From Euwallacea fornicatus (lineage: Eukaryota; Arthropoda; Insecta; Coleoptera; Curculionidae), in NCBI RefSeq assembly GCF_040115645.1, contig NC_089570.1, positions 2,604,001 to 2,668,000 on the forward strand: a stretch of DNA of 64,000 bases. The letters run 5' to 3'. Below the pieces are notes generated by a model, which did not search any database, was not told the origin of the DNA, and saw nothing but the letters and a program-made list of their open reading frames with translations. The position numbers and the translations under genes are program-made. The first letter of the stretch is position 1, and each line of letters begins with the position of its first letter. Positions 26,864 to 39,100 of this stretch are shown piece by piece.

Positions 26864-27109
26864 AACGTCGCGTCCGGCAGGGACCAGTGCGATAAAGCCT
26901 CCGGCAAAATTAACGAGTGTGGCAAGTACTGCGGCCAACCCGCCAACGGCCCCACCATTTCGTTCAGCAGCTTCCGTCAGTCCTTCACCTCTAATGTTAA
27001 TTACTTGAAACGGAGGTTCAGCTCCGGGGACCTATCCTCGGAGTGTGAAGATGGCGACGCTCACATCGACCCCTACGCCAAACCACCTCCGGTCACCTCA
27101 CAACCACAG
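26864..27109 (+). CDS. Syn: Synapsin exon 1 (first coding), domain A, no in-frame ATG
   Basis: The frame is open from just after an in-frame TAG at 26861-26863 to CAG|GTCAGT at 27110. The conserved part reads ISFSSFRQSFTSNVNY and then LKRRFSSGDLSSE. There is no ATG in this frame. The best start visible is ATT at 26957-26959, preceded by GGCCCCACC (near-perfect Kozak, A at -3), 16 codons before LKRRFSS. RRFS is the conserved domain-A protein-kinase site. A pyrimidine-rich acceptor (TTTTCTTTTCAG at 26788-26799) may begin the exon, leaving 26800-26956 as 5' untranslated sequence. An upstream exon supplying an ATG by splicing to an AG inside 26864-26990 is possible, but no such AG has a good pyrimidine tract. 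The exon is more GC-rich than its flanks. Confidence 0.85.
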
Positions 27110-30100
27110 GTCAGTTTAATGAAAATTTACAGAACCTCCTTTAGGGAATTAACGGTATTTCCTTTGGCCCACTTGCGGACCTGGTCATATCAGAATTCAA
27201 TATTCCAAGTGATAAGATTTTAATCAGGGACCTAAGGCAGTGCGGTGAATCTTGCGTATGGTTGCGGTCGTTCAAGGCACCATGCAGGTCAGTGTTGCGC
27301 TGTCTTGGTCAATCTTAAATTCCCAAACCTGGAAGATGATAATTGAGCATGTTTCTTGGCAATGACGTTAAAATAATATGATCAGCTCCAACGGATCTCC
27401 AGATTATTGCGATTAGGGTTAATAGTCTCTTCGGGTTACTAACCATGATCCCCGTGCCAGGTTATTGGGTTGGTAGGCATTTGGGATGGAACACAGAGAG
27501 GAATTCTATTCGATTTTTCGCCATATTGAACGAATTAAGAATGAGAGGGGCAGATAACGATCGATCACTACAGCATCGGTGCTAGAAATTCGTAGAATAA
27601 CCGAAGCATCTTCGGAATGTCACATCGCTATATAAAATTGCAATCGATAATTAGTCTTATCATTCCAGGGACCTCCTCCTCCCCCTCCCTCTCAGTCGAG
27701 CACGAGTGGGGATTTATCGCTTAATCTTCGACCCGGGTCGAAGACGACTAGTGCACCAAGCTCACCTGCAAAATCGCGGGAGAGTCTTCTTCAGCGCGTA
27801 CAGTCTCTGACTGGTCAAGCCAGAGACCAAGGGGCTTCCATTTTAGGAGCAGCAGTTTCAAGGTAGGTTTTGTCTGATTTGGTCGTCACAATAGTTTAAA
27901 ATAGGAAATTTAAGCGGGATTTTAACGGTAGAATTGGAGTTTTTGCAGCGGCAACGCAAAAGAAGATACGGGGGCATTTCATTACGAAACGCGACGAATC
28001 CTAAAAAACGAAAAAATGAAATTCTCTCGAAGTGGCAGCGTTTTCCGAAATATTCTATCATACATTTTTGGTGGCATTCGATGTTTAGAACCACCTCCCG
28101 AAGCATGGCTAGGCAGCTCGGAGACACCCTGTACGTCAAAAACCGAAAAATGCGAAAACGCCTCGTTTTATCGTTCTCAGGCTTTATTCAATTCGGATAT
28201 TTGTCTGGATCGAGAATGAGAATCTTTACCGTCATTTTTCACGCTGATCGAGGGGTAGCAATATTTCAAATTCGCCTTTATTTGAAATTCCTCCTTGTTT
28301 TCACTTTCGCACTAATAATTTTGAAATGGAAAACGCCTAAACTTTAACTAATGTGCCTACACGCAAGTTTTGAGAATAAGATTTGAATATTTCTCGAAAT
28401 TTCGTTCGTTTCAAAAACCCGTTATAGGTGGAAAGATATCGGTGCTCTTTTGAGCCTCAATGTACGGCGTCTGAGAGAACAAGTTTATCAAATTTTGGCG
28501 GAAACACGAGGGATGTTAGAAGTGTCGCGACGTCGGACTGGGTCTTCGAGACTAACCATCTAGGAACCAAAGGTCCCTTGCTAGAAATATAGAATGAGGC
28601 GACTCTTCTTTCGAAGAGCATTCTAACACCTTTGAGCTTTATTGCACTCAAATAGAAACATCACTTGACAGGACATTCATCCACTCAAGGGGTGAAACTA
28701 TTCATGTATTCCGATCGGCTATCAATTGAAAACACTGGAAATTGCTCTCAATGATGACGATATCGATCCATGTTTTCTCTTAGTAACTCATTTTCATTTC
28801 GTTCGAAACTCTATACGACTCTATTTCCACTTTCTTAGAGACTCTTTTCGGCTAACGCTTTTACTGTTAATAATTGATAGGCCCAGGTGTTGCTTCTGAT
28901 AAGGGCACCTCTACAACGGATTGGTTTTCTCGAGACTTCCTCCGTTTATTAGATTGCGATCCCCGTAGACTCAATTTCGCAGATCGATCCATGTGTGCAG
29001 CTGACTGCGATCACAAAAATGGACCGAGTTTATTAATTAGTAATAGCTCTCTTTTTGCGGATTTATTTTTAGTTATAGATGATGGGAAGTGTGCCACGAA
29101 GCTTCATTGAGTAATATCGATTCATCACGAGAAGGTGAAATTACGTATCACCATCGGAGTTAGTTTTGTCCGCTGGGTACCATGGAAACACCACGCTTTC
29201 GTGGCCGTCGAAGCAGGGCATTTGCCAATTCCTCCGTTTTCACGTATGCGGTACTCAAATTCCCAAAATGTCTCTTTGCTAAAACTACCCGGACTTTGGC
29301 ATATCACCAAAATTCTCCTCCCTCCGAAGTTGTCTCCGAACGCGGGACCTAGATCTCGCGTAAGGAGCTCCGCGGAACCTCACAATCTTCCTTTCTGTCA
29401 AATTCCCGTGTCATTTCTCTTACAGTTCCGTTCTTTTCCAGTGCTACTCGTGTAACGTCGGTAGTCTCAGGCCGACATCTGAGCCTGCTGGTGATCGACG
29501 ATCAAAACACCGATTGGAGCAAATACTTCAGGGGAAAACGAATCGGAGATTATGAGATCAAAGTAGAACAAGCAGAATTCAGGGAACTCACGATTACAGC
29601 GAATTCAGATGGCGCTAACGTATCTATGGCCGTTTACAGGACCGGCACGAGGGTGGGCCGATCATTTAGGCCTGATTTCTTATTGGTAAGAGAATGTGCG
29701 TTTTTAATTCAATGTGGTTCGATTCTCCGTGAAGCGACGTTCACCGAACATGAAGAGACCGCAGGTCGGCATTCGCTAAACTAGTTCGTCCCAGTTTTAT
29801 TTAGGATAATCGCGCAGGGTTATCTACTAAGTGCTTATGTAAAGCCTAGAAAATCTACATTTAATTGCTCATTAAACGGGCGCAGCTGAAAACACAATAT
29901 TCCATTGGTTTGCTGAACAATTAGATAAGTAGCACAACAATAACCTGGCCTATTTCTCTTTTGTGGAGTAAAGCTGGGAGAAATTTACTAGCATGGGAAC
30001 AAAATTGTACTTTCGTATGTCCATATTTTCGCTCCGGGCTTAGAAGTAGTGAAATATCCAACTCACCCTACTCAAACGTGGAAAGCGACTCAACGAAACA

Positions 30101-33100
30101 TATTTCAAAAATCCTTCATTTAATATGTGCCGACGTCATTAAAATATATCCCTTCTTGTATATCTCCATTATGATAATTTATTATCTAACTTGTATGTAA
30201 TTCTACTAATGACAGCACGCTAACGACCGTACTTTTAACGTACGGCCACTTTGTTAGACACCTACACTTTCCTTTATTCAACAAGAAAGGGGAGTTTTTA
30301 TTAGAATATTTTCAGCATTTGATCGACATATGTGCAATCAGCTATTCATTCAGGTACTTATTGGAAATATTAGTGCACCTCTAAACGGGCCTTACAGAAT
30401 TTCCATTTATGTCTAATTCATTTTCGGGGTATTTTTATCTTTTTGCACCCCGAAACGGGGCGACCGAATGTGGGTTTTAGCTCGCAATTTGAGAATGATA
30501 AAATTTTTGTTTTTGGTCACAGGGTTTGTTGTTCCTTTTCTATTAAATTAGATAATTCTCACGTGGAAAGGCGTTTTTCCAGCGAAAAAGCACCATTCCT
30601 TAATTTGCTAAATATGGCCCCAAAATAGAAGAAAAGTAAAAAAAAAGTTAACCATACTATTTAATACTTATTAGAAAGCTTTGTACAATAAAGGATGAAC
30701 TATAAATATTAGGAGTAGAAATATATGCAACTAACACATAATAAATTAATATCAACATCAACAATGCCGTTAATAGATTAATAAAAAGGTATTTATTGCA
30801 AATCCTTAGAATCTCGCGTTCGCGCATTGATTCGGCACCTTCTTCAGGAACCTGGCGCCCTTCAGTAAATAGAATATTCACCCTTGAAACAATGCAAATA
30901 CGCGGGGTGTCTACTAAATGATAGCATTAGTTTCAAGGGGTGATCCCTTGTCACGTTTTATGAAAAAAAAGTGCTAATAAACGTACACTCTATCTCACTT
31001 CGTCTTCGTGGTACAGGGTGTCAAAGTTATTTTTCCGGTTTTTCATAAATAGTTTCGGACTTAAGAGCAATGTCTCGATAAAGATCGGCATCCGGGAGTT
31101 TTTCGAGACGAGAAGTTCAAATGTGATATCGGTTTTTGCCGCAATACGTAGGGGCGCACCTGCGGCAATGGCCTTGCGTTAAGTTTGCCCCAACATTTTT
31201 AGGACCCTGTATTTTGACGCCTAATGGATCTTCGCAAAAATCCGCTCCTCTGTCGTATTTTTGGAAATTGCCATTTACTTGTTGTTCGGTCAAGACATTC
31301 TCGTTTTGAAAAAAATGACATAACGTGCACATTTCACATGCGACAAAATTCACTCGCCCTCTTATGGTCACCCAGTTCTGCAGTTTTAAATCATCTAATA
31401 TGTACAAGAAAAGCTTCCTCTCAGGCTCGTTTTTCCAAAAGAACTCGAGATTTGTCCGCCGTGATTTATTCTATTTAGATAACAGTCACGTATGACACGA
31501 AATTTTACTTCTTAGAAATTTCCCTCAAGTAAGCTTCAACTGGCATTTGCATACAAATACACGAAAATATATCATGAGGAAGACTTTTGCCAAATTTCAG
31601 GTAAGGCAGAACTTGCGAGATGCCGGAGAGGACAATAAGAAATTGCTGCTGGCCTTAAAGTTGGGCGGAGTTCCTAGCATCAACAATCTAAACGCAGTAT
31701 ACAACTTCCAGGTATTAAATCTCATTATTTCATTGGAGTTCAAAACTTTGCTAAATTGAAATCAATATATTGTTCTCAATCTGCGAGTGTTAGAATTTTG
31801 TGGTCACGTTAAACTTAAAAGCTTGCACAAGTATTTTGGAGTATCGATTTCAAATTTAGCAAGTAAGCTAATGTGTTTTGTACGTGTTTTCCAGTAACGT
31901 TATGTTAGTATAAGTTTCCATGAGTAAGTCCGGGTTAAAGTGATATTGCTTCAACCACCGGCTTTTCTACGCGTTGGAATATTAACTACAAAATGTTCAT
32001 AAAATGCGCTACTCATAACTGAATAATTTATGATACACCTTTCTCTTAGAACGTCTTCCTTACTAGTACGGATATGAAATGAGGTTCGAATTCAGAGAGG
32101 GGTTCTTAAGCAGGTTATAAAATGGTTTAATCATTTTCCTCGATGTGATTGCATTGGTTTCGTGATGTAATTTTCTTAGCGAAATTTTTCCGACCCAATT
32201 TACTTGTAAAACATGCATTCCCAGAAAAAGTTTTTATAGCAGTTCGGGCGACTGAGTCTCACAAATGTAAATTTACAATTGAAAGGGCAGATCGGTGCTC
32301 ATGAGGTTTGTTGCCATCTACCCTGTTCTTATTTGTTTGTATCTCTAGGACAAGCCTTGGGTATTCGGCCATCTGGTGCAACTGCAACGAAGACTGGGTA
32401 AAGACAACTTCCCCCTCATCGACCAAACTTTCTACCCGGATAACACCGAAATGGTAAGTTACTCTCTTTTGTCTAAGGACTTTAGTAAATACCTGTTTAA
32501 AAACAATTTAAAAATGTTTAACAATAACGCGAATCCTACAAACTAACTGTGTGGTCTCTCTCCCACGCCAGACCTGCAAGATGTCAACTGCTTGTTCTTG
32601 TTCCACATGCAGGAACCGTGTGCTTGACGTAAACAAATTCCCTAAAAAGTGTTCCTGAATTTTACCGTTTAAGACATAAATCATACTTACATCGCGGGTT
32701 TCGCATTCACTTTTCCATATGCAGCTATCTTTCGGCCTAGACTTGCTGCACCAGCCGAATGTGCAGTTTTTGATCTTGCATTCGCACCCTCTCTTGTAAA
32801 GCATCCTTAAACCTTTTCGTTGCCTCTTGGAGAGCTCATTCCATTCTTTGATCATGTTGCAAATATTGACTTGGGCCTGGAAATATTTTAATTCATAAAA
32901 AATGCAGCACGGGCTGATTAATTTGTGTAAAAAGTTTTATTAAGGATTTTCAGATACAGGAGGATACCGGTAAACATTTTTCGGAACGGAAATAAATCTC
33001 TTAAAACGCGATGCTTCTCCAAACGACGCCGGCGATTTTATCAGACATTCTATAAATTATGTTACTTTTCCTCTCAGGGAGAATAAAAATCGATCAAGTA

Positions 33101-36100
33101 TATTTGAGCCAGTTTCACATTACATTCCAGGTTTCTGAGTACATAGGTAGTGTCCCCGAGCTTGCGAATTATAATGGCACGCTAAGGGTACACGTCGTAG
33201 ACGAGTCCAATTATTTCCGTATAACTTCAATTTGAGATACACAGGGTGAATCGGGAGGATCGTGCCAAACTTCAGGAGCGTGTTGTACATGAAAAATAAA
33301 TGTAAAAAAACTCAAATGTTGTCGTCCGATTTTCGTTTGTTTGCAAGTTACAGCGTAAATAAAATTAAAACATAAAATTTAAAAAATTTATAAATTTCAT
33401 AAGAAATTCCATAAATTAACGTTTGGATACCATAGTAAGTGTTCAAAAATATTTCCATTAACTTCTAAATATTTTCGGCTTCGTCCATGAAGAGCATTCG
33501 TTGCGCCCCTGATTGTTTCATGTCTTTCTTTAATGGCAGCTGCAGCATTTCTAACGCGTTGAACTAGAGCATCTTGAGTGTCCATTTTTACTCTGTACAC
33601 TTCAGTTTTAAACCAACCCCACAAACAATAGTCCAGTGGTGTGAGGTCTGGAGACCTTGGAGGCCAACTAACAGGGCCACCACGACCAATCCAACGTCCA
33701 GGAAAGGTACGTTTATGGTAAATAGAATCCTAGTTAAAAAAATTTATTTACGCCATAATTTGTAAACAAACGAAAATCGGATAACAACATTTGAGTTTTT
33801 TTACATTTATTTTTCATGTACAATCCTGAAGTTTGGCACGATCCTCCCGACTCACCCAGTATAAAAAAGTTTGGGAAAACAGGACTTTTTTCACATTATA
33901 AATTGAGTTAACTGGACATTCCTTCACGTTCCGAACGATTAGCCCTAGTCTGGACTTGACTGAGCATATAAGTGGAACTCGGAAGCGTCCAGAAGAGAAT
34001 AGATTTTTGTCCTCTCGATTGTCCCAGTTGCGATAATGAGCCAAATCGTGGCATTACTGTCTATAAATGTTTTTTTTTCAGAAATAGCATACACGCGACA
34101 TGTTTATTCAACTGTTCATGTCATGCCAACATGAACGATAAATAATCAGGTTCTAATAAATTACGCTAAAAATACATAAATCAAATGTCGTTGTTTCCTC
34201 ATGCATATTTCATCGTAGCTATATCAGCAATACAGCAACTTTCCAGTGGGGCGACACAGTTCTCCTAGGTTAGTAAGAATATCAATTCAAAAACCAAGAA
34301 GTTCCGACACAATCCATAAACAAGTACGTCGGAACATGAATCACTTCGTGCTACAATAACGTTGCGCTCCTTGAAGCTTCAGCATGGTATCGATGGAGGG
34401 TTCTGCCGCAGCTACCGGCTGCTGTGCAGACACCCGGTGCCTCTTAACGCTATTTCGGCGCACGTGCACAATCGACGGAAGAAGGTTCCAACTGACAAGT
34501 GTGACGAAACCGGTCTTGCAGCGTGGGAAGCAAACACTTTTTCGGAATACGAAAAACGACGACTTTATTTCCATGGCTGTGCAAATAGCCGTCCCGTGCA
34601 GGCATTCATGAAAGTTGTGTATAAAACGCCGCGAAAATTTTAATTCATGCTATACGTCTTATCAAAGAAAATACGTAATATGATTAAGTTTCAGACACGG
34701 TTCCTTGTCAGCAACACTGACAAACTCAATTATTCAGCAACGTGGACGTTGCATCATGATTTCACAACTTTGAGAGTCTAAAAACGTTTGCTTGAAAACT
34801 TCATTGCAATTCATTATGCCACTTCAGGCAGAATTACACGTTTTATGGAATATAAAAACCGAACGATTTTTTTTTTACGGCTAAACAAAGGGCCCCGCAC
34901 TGAAATCGATAAGACTTTTGCCCGAAACGCTGTGAAAATTGCAAATCGTTCTTGTACGCGTAATCAAAGAAAATGCATAATAAAATTAAATTCGAGGCAT
35001 AGTGCCTTGTCCTTTGTTCCAACAGGAATAAAATTAAATTGCTCCACTCGCAGCTTTTCCCGAATTCTACGTTCAGTTTTAGTCCAGAGAAGTGTACTGC
35101 CGATTCTCGACTTCCGAGAGTGAATCAGTTGCTTTTGCAAAACCTAATGAGGAAAATTACACATGTCAGAATCGAAATTTCTAGTACCGGTCGAATAGGG
35201 ACCATACATGCATCATAAAAGCCGTCTTATGCATACCGCCATAATCGTCGATTATGATGCATGCATATTAAAAAGGGACTTTCGCACGTATTAGGTACAG
35301 TAACTCCTACGAGCGCTTTTGTGTGTTAGATTCGCTGTTTTCTATTCCGCTAAAAGCTACAAAGCGTTATTTTTTATTTCAATTTCGCGCAATTATCGAA
35401 TATTTTGTTCATTTCGATATTGCACAATTTCGCCTTGATTCAAGAACTGATCACGAAACACAGAAGAGCGAACGTTACATACGAATTTATAAACTACGCA
35501 CCACATGTACGTAATTTCGTTCGCTTCAGAGAAAAGCACGTCAAGCTTCATTTGACAAAGAAAATAACATGTAATTTCGTTTCAGCCATGCTGAAAATAC
35601 GGTGTAATTGGTTCCATGCCCTCAACTAAATATTTAAATACCCACATACATCACTTGAGCTTGAATTATCCCTGGCAGTTAAAATTACAACCCAATTTGT
35701 GATTATAAAAACTAACAAAGGTGCTCGGACACGTCAATTTAGCTATCACTGATTCACATCTGGTTTTGATTGGAGAACACGTGACAGCACGGAATTGCCC
35801 GCAGAGTCGCCGGGCTCGAGCACCCAGGATTAATTTCTTTGGATTTGGATTAAAGATAGAATTTAGCAAAATAAATTTGTTCGTATCAAGAGGTTGAAGA
35901 TAAGTTTCGCTACAGAAACTGATCTCCCGCAGGCGTTTGCAACCACTTAGGACACCAGAGATCTGCAAGCGGTGGTCACTTTCGAATATCGTCGAAGTGA
36001 TCTTTCGCAGAAACGATTTATTTCTGCGCACTACCACACAGCTCGGCCGCTGGTAATTACACGAAATATGGGTACATCCACTCAAATTACCAAACACTTA

Positions 36101-39100
36101 CCCGCAAACTATTAATAGTTCCAGAAATAACGTATAGTTTTCCCACTTTGAGATCCACCCCACAAACCGCGCTTGACATAGCGCTGTGCAGTTTTCCAGA
36201 TTTGAGGGCAGCCAAACCTTTCTCGGATATCTTGAACTCCTTTCTGATCCTCACCTTGTACACTTTCGAAGCCGTGGATTCCATAATTTGTTCCTTTTTT
36301 ATTCTGGCCAAAATAACTGAGAAAAAAAATTAAAAAAGCATCGGTAAACATGGTAAAGACGATGGGTTAATGAAACTCGGCTAACAGATCGTACTAAGTA
36401 AGTGAAATCGAAACTTTGAACTGACGATGAAGACACCCCATTGTAAATCGTTTCGATATAAATATTTCCATCCATTACCGAACGGTTGAACTGGTTGGCC
36501 AATCGATAATAATGTTTGTGCATGATGGAATAAGAGATTCTCGTGGCTGCCGGCACACAGATTTCACGTTTAATGGAAAGTTAGCAGTTTCACGTCTTCA
36601 TAACGATTCGGTAATAAAAGTCGCTTTTGGCTTTGGCTTTGGCGTCCGTTGCCGCGAACCTGAGTGTTACATTCCAAAAAAGCTCACTTGGTACATGCAA
36701 CGCAGAGCAACCGCAGAGATTTCGAAGCACAAAGTGTCTTAATTAACAACTCGCTGATGGCACAAAAATCCATGGGAACAATAAATCCATAATACTTGTA
36801 TCGAAGCTCAATTTGCTACAAAAATCCGTCTCCATCCGAGGCCACGAAAATCCGAGACATAAACCGAGTTTAAGCTCTCCAGATTTCTCGTTTGAAATCC
36901 AAGGCTTAAGGCTTTGTTTGTGAAGTTTTTGTGTTCCAGTCAAAGGCTCCTTACCTTTCAACGTTATGAGATGCTTTCAATATCTGCATAAAAGATTTTA
37001 TCCCAGTTTTCCGGCATAGATTCATCGACAAGTTTTCCAAGAACCTTTTTGTTTTGCTGTATGCGAATATCCAGGTGGAAACCCGTTAATTTCCCATTGC
37101 AATTTCACACGGCGCTATTTCGTTCGGGTTCCGTTTGACAAAAACTATCGCGCATGTCTCGAAATCAAGTCGAACTCAAATTACGCTCAAGTATGGAGCA
37201 TCAAGTTCAATTGAGTCATTTGGTCGAAGCATGATCTTTTTATGTATTTTAATCTCGATAGTGTGGCCAGGAGTTCGTCGAATAAATTAGCTGTATGGCG
37301 TCAACCTGAAATACCGCGTGAAGGCTTTCACGGCTGAAAAAAGTATAATTTGAAATATTTTCTGGGCATCCATAGCCCATGGTCCAATGGAGTTGCTCCC
37401 TGACGTTTCGCCCATAACTGCGGTGGAGATTTTTAAATCGGTGAGGTGACGCATAAGGTGATTTACCGTGACACTCCACACGAACGCTCATTTATTTGCT
37501 CTTGTCCTCGGTGGCAAGGGAAAAATAAAAAAATGGAAGAAATTCCGCTGGACAACGGTTTATGTGTCCGGAAATCGTAAAACGAAAATAATCTCATGGA
37601 CAAAAATACCGGACAACATAAATGTTATTCAAATTCAATCTTACACAACTTCCTCGGTTTCACATCGAGTGATGTTTGTTTAAACACAAACGCATTGTAG
37701 TCGTTGTCATTTTAATCATCATTCGATGTTAACTTCGCCAAAAGTTAGAATTTTTTCTCATGATACAGGGCGAAACGAACAAGATGCTTTTTTGTGTAGA
37801 TTTTTGATCGCGTAAGTACGGTCAACAATTCACAAATAGTTTTCGAGTAATATTTTCCCACTCGTCAAAAGGAGCTACCCGAAAGTCGGCAATGGTGTCC
37901 AGCCGCGTCTTGTGAACACGTCTTCCAAGCACGTCCGATACATATTCAATTGGGGTTAGGTCAATGCCACGAGGAGGCCACTTTTACCTCGCTATCCCAA
38001 TTTCATCTAGGTAATTACTGACAACTAATGTTTCTCGGTTAAAACCTTATTTTTATAATTGTCTATTTGTTTGACATGATTTGATTTTTTTCAGTAAAGC
38101 GCATATTTTCGTCGAAAAAATCGCAATTCTTTCCAGAATGGACGTATCGTTGCGGATCAAAAACAGGAATGGTAAAGAAACGCAAACCTCTGCAATCGCA
38201 TACAGACATCTCGCGGTGCCTGTAGATTCTTCCACAGGGTGTTTAGAAATCCGGATCAAAAAACACTTCCAGGTTTCACCCCCTATAATGACAAATTAAT
38301 TACAACATTTGGTAAAATTAATGCACAGTGACGATTAAAATGGAAACGCCTAGAATTTGTCGAAACAATAATCAAAATCTATATAAAACTAAAAAAGCTA
38401 CACGAAACTGAAAATAAATTATATTCGTGCTGTCCGCTCTTTTATGGCAATTGGACATTTCAAATTGCATAGTTCAGATAGTTCAAGTGAGACAGAGAAG
38501 AAATCAATCAAGCCTTTGATCAAGGCGGTTTTCTTGAGTTCGCAAGCAGTATTGTTTACAAAGAAATTCCAAATTGGTCTTTAATTTATTGAAATTATAT
38601 ACGCAAGTGACTGTCTGATATCATAGGACATAATTGCCATAATTTAGTAGTCGCACCGATAAATCTCTATGGTAAATTTCAGTGCGATCATAAATAATAA
38701 TAAGAGAGGTAAGGAGAAGTGTCGATGCTATTTATGATACATGGGAGATGCCTCAGGAGATATGCAAAAGGTTAAGTAGGTTTTGTACTTATTGGTTAGA
38801 AAATAATACCCTCAGTTTTTTTCGTTGCTAATATGTGGAATAAATTTTTCTCGTTGTAGCAATCAACAATGGAGACGTGACTATGGCAAATTGGTATCTG
38901 CCTGCAGCCATAGACGGGTCTTAGAGATTTTATTCATTAAAGTGTACGCCAGCAAGATTTAAATCATCAGTTAAAATTCAATAATTTCCTAGAATCCCAC
39001 TCTATAATCGCGCTTTTAAACTAATTTAATAGAAAAGTTTGGTTATTTCCTTTTAGACCATATTTTAAATCGTTTGGAGCACCGGTAACGTACGGCTCTG

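Noticed and set aside
27858..28347. Frames of 93 and 137 codons on opposite strands in synapsin intron 2
   Set aside because: Mutually overlapping, no domain, interrupted by a transposon-type terminus.
35666..36097. 143-codon minus-strand frame adjoining a Timp exon
   Set aside because: It begins just past the Timp donor CGG|GTAAGT; the true continuation of Timp is found at 32876.
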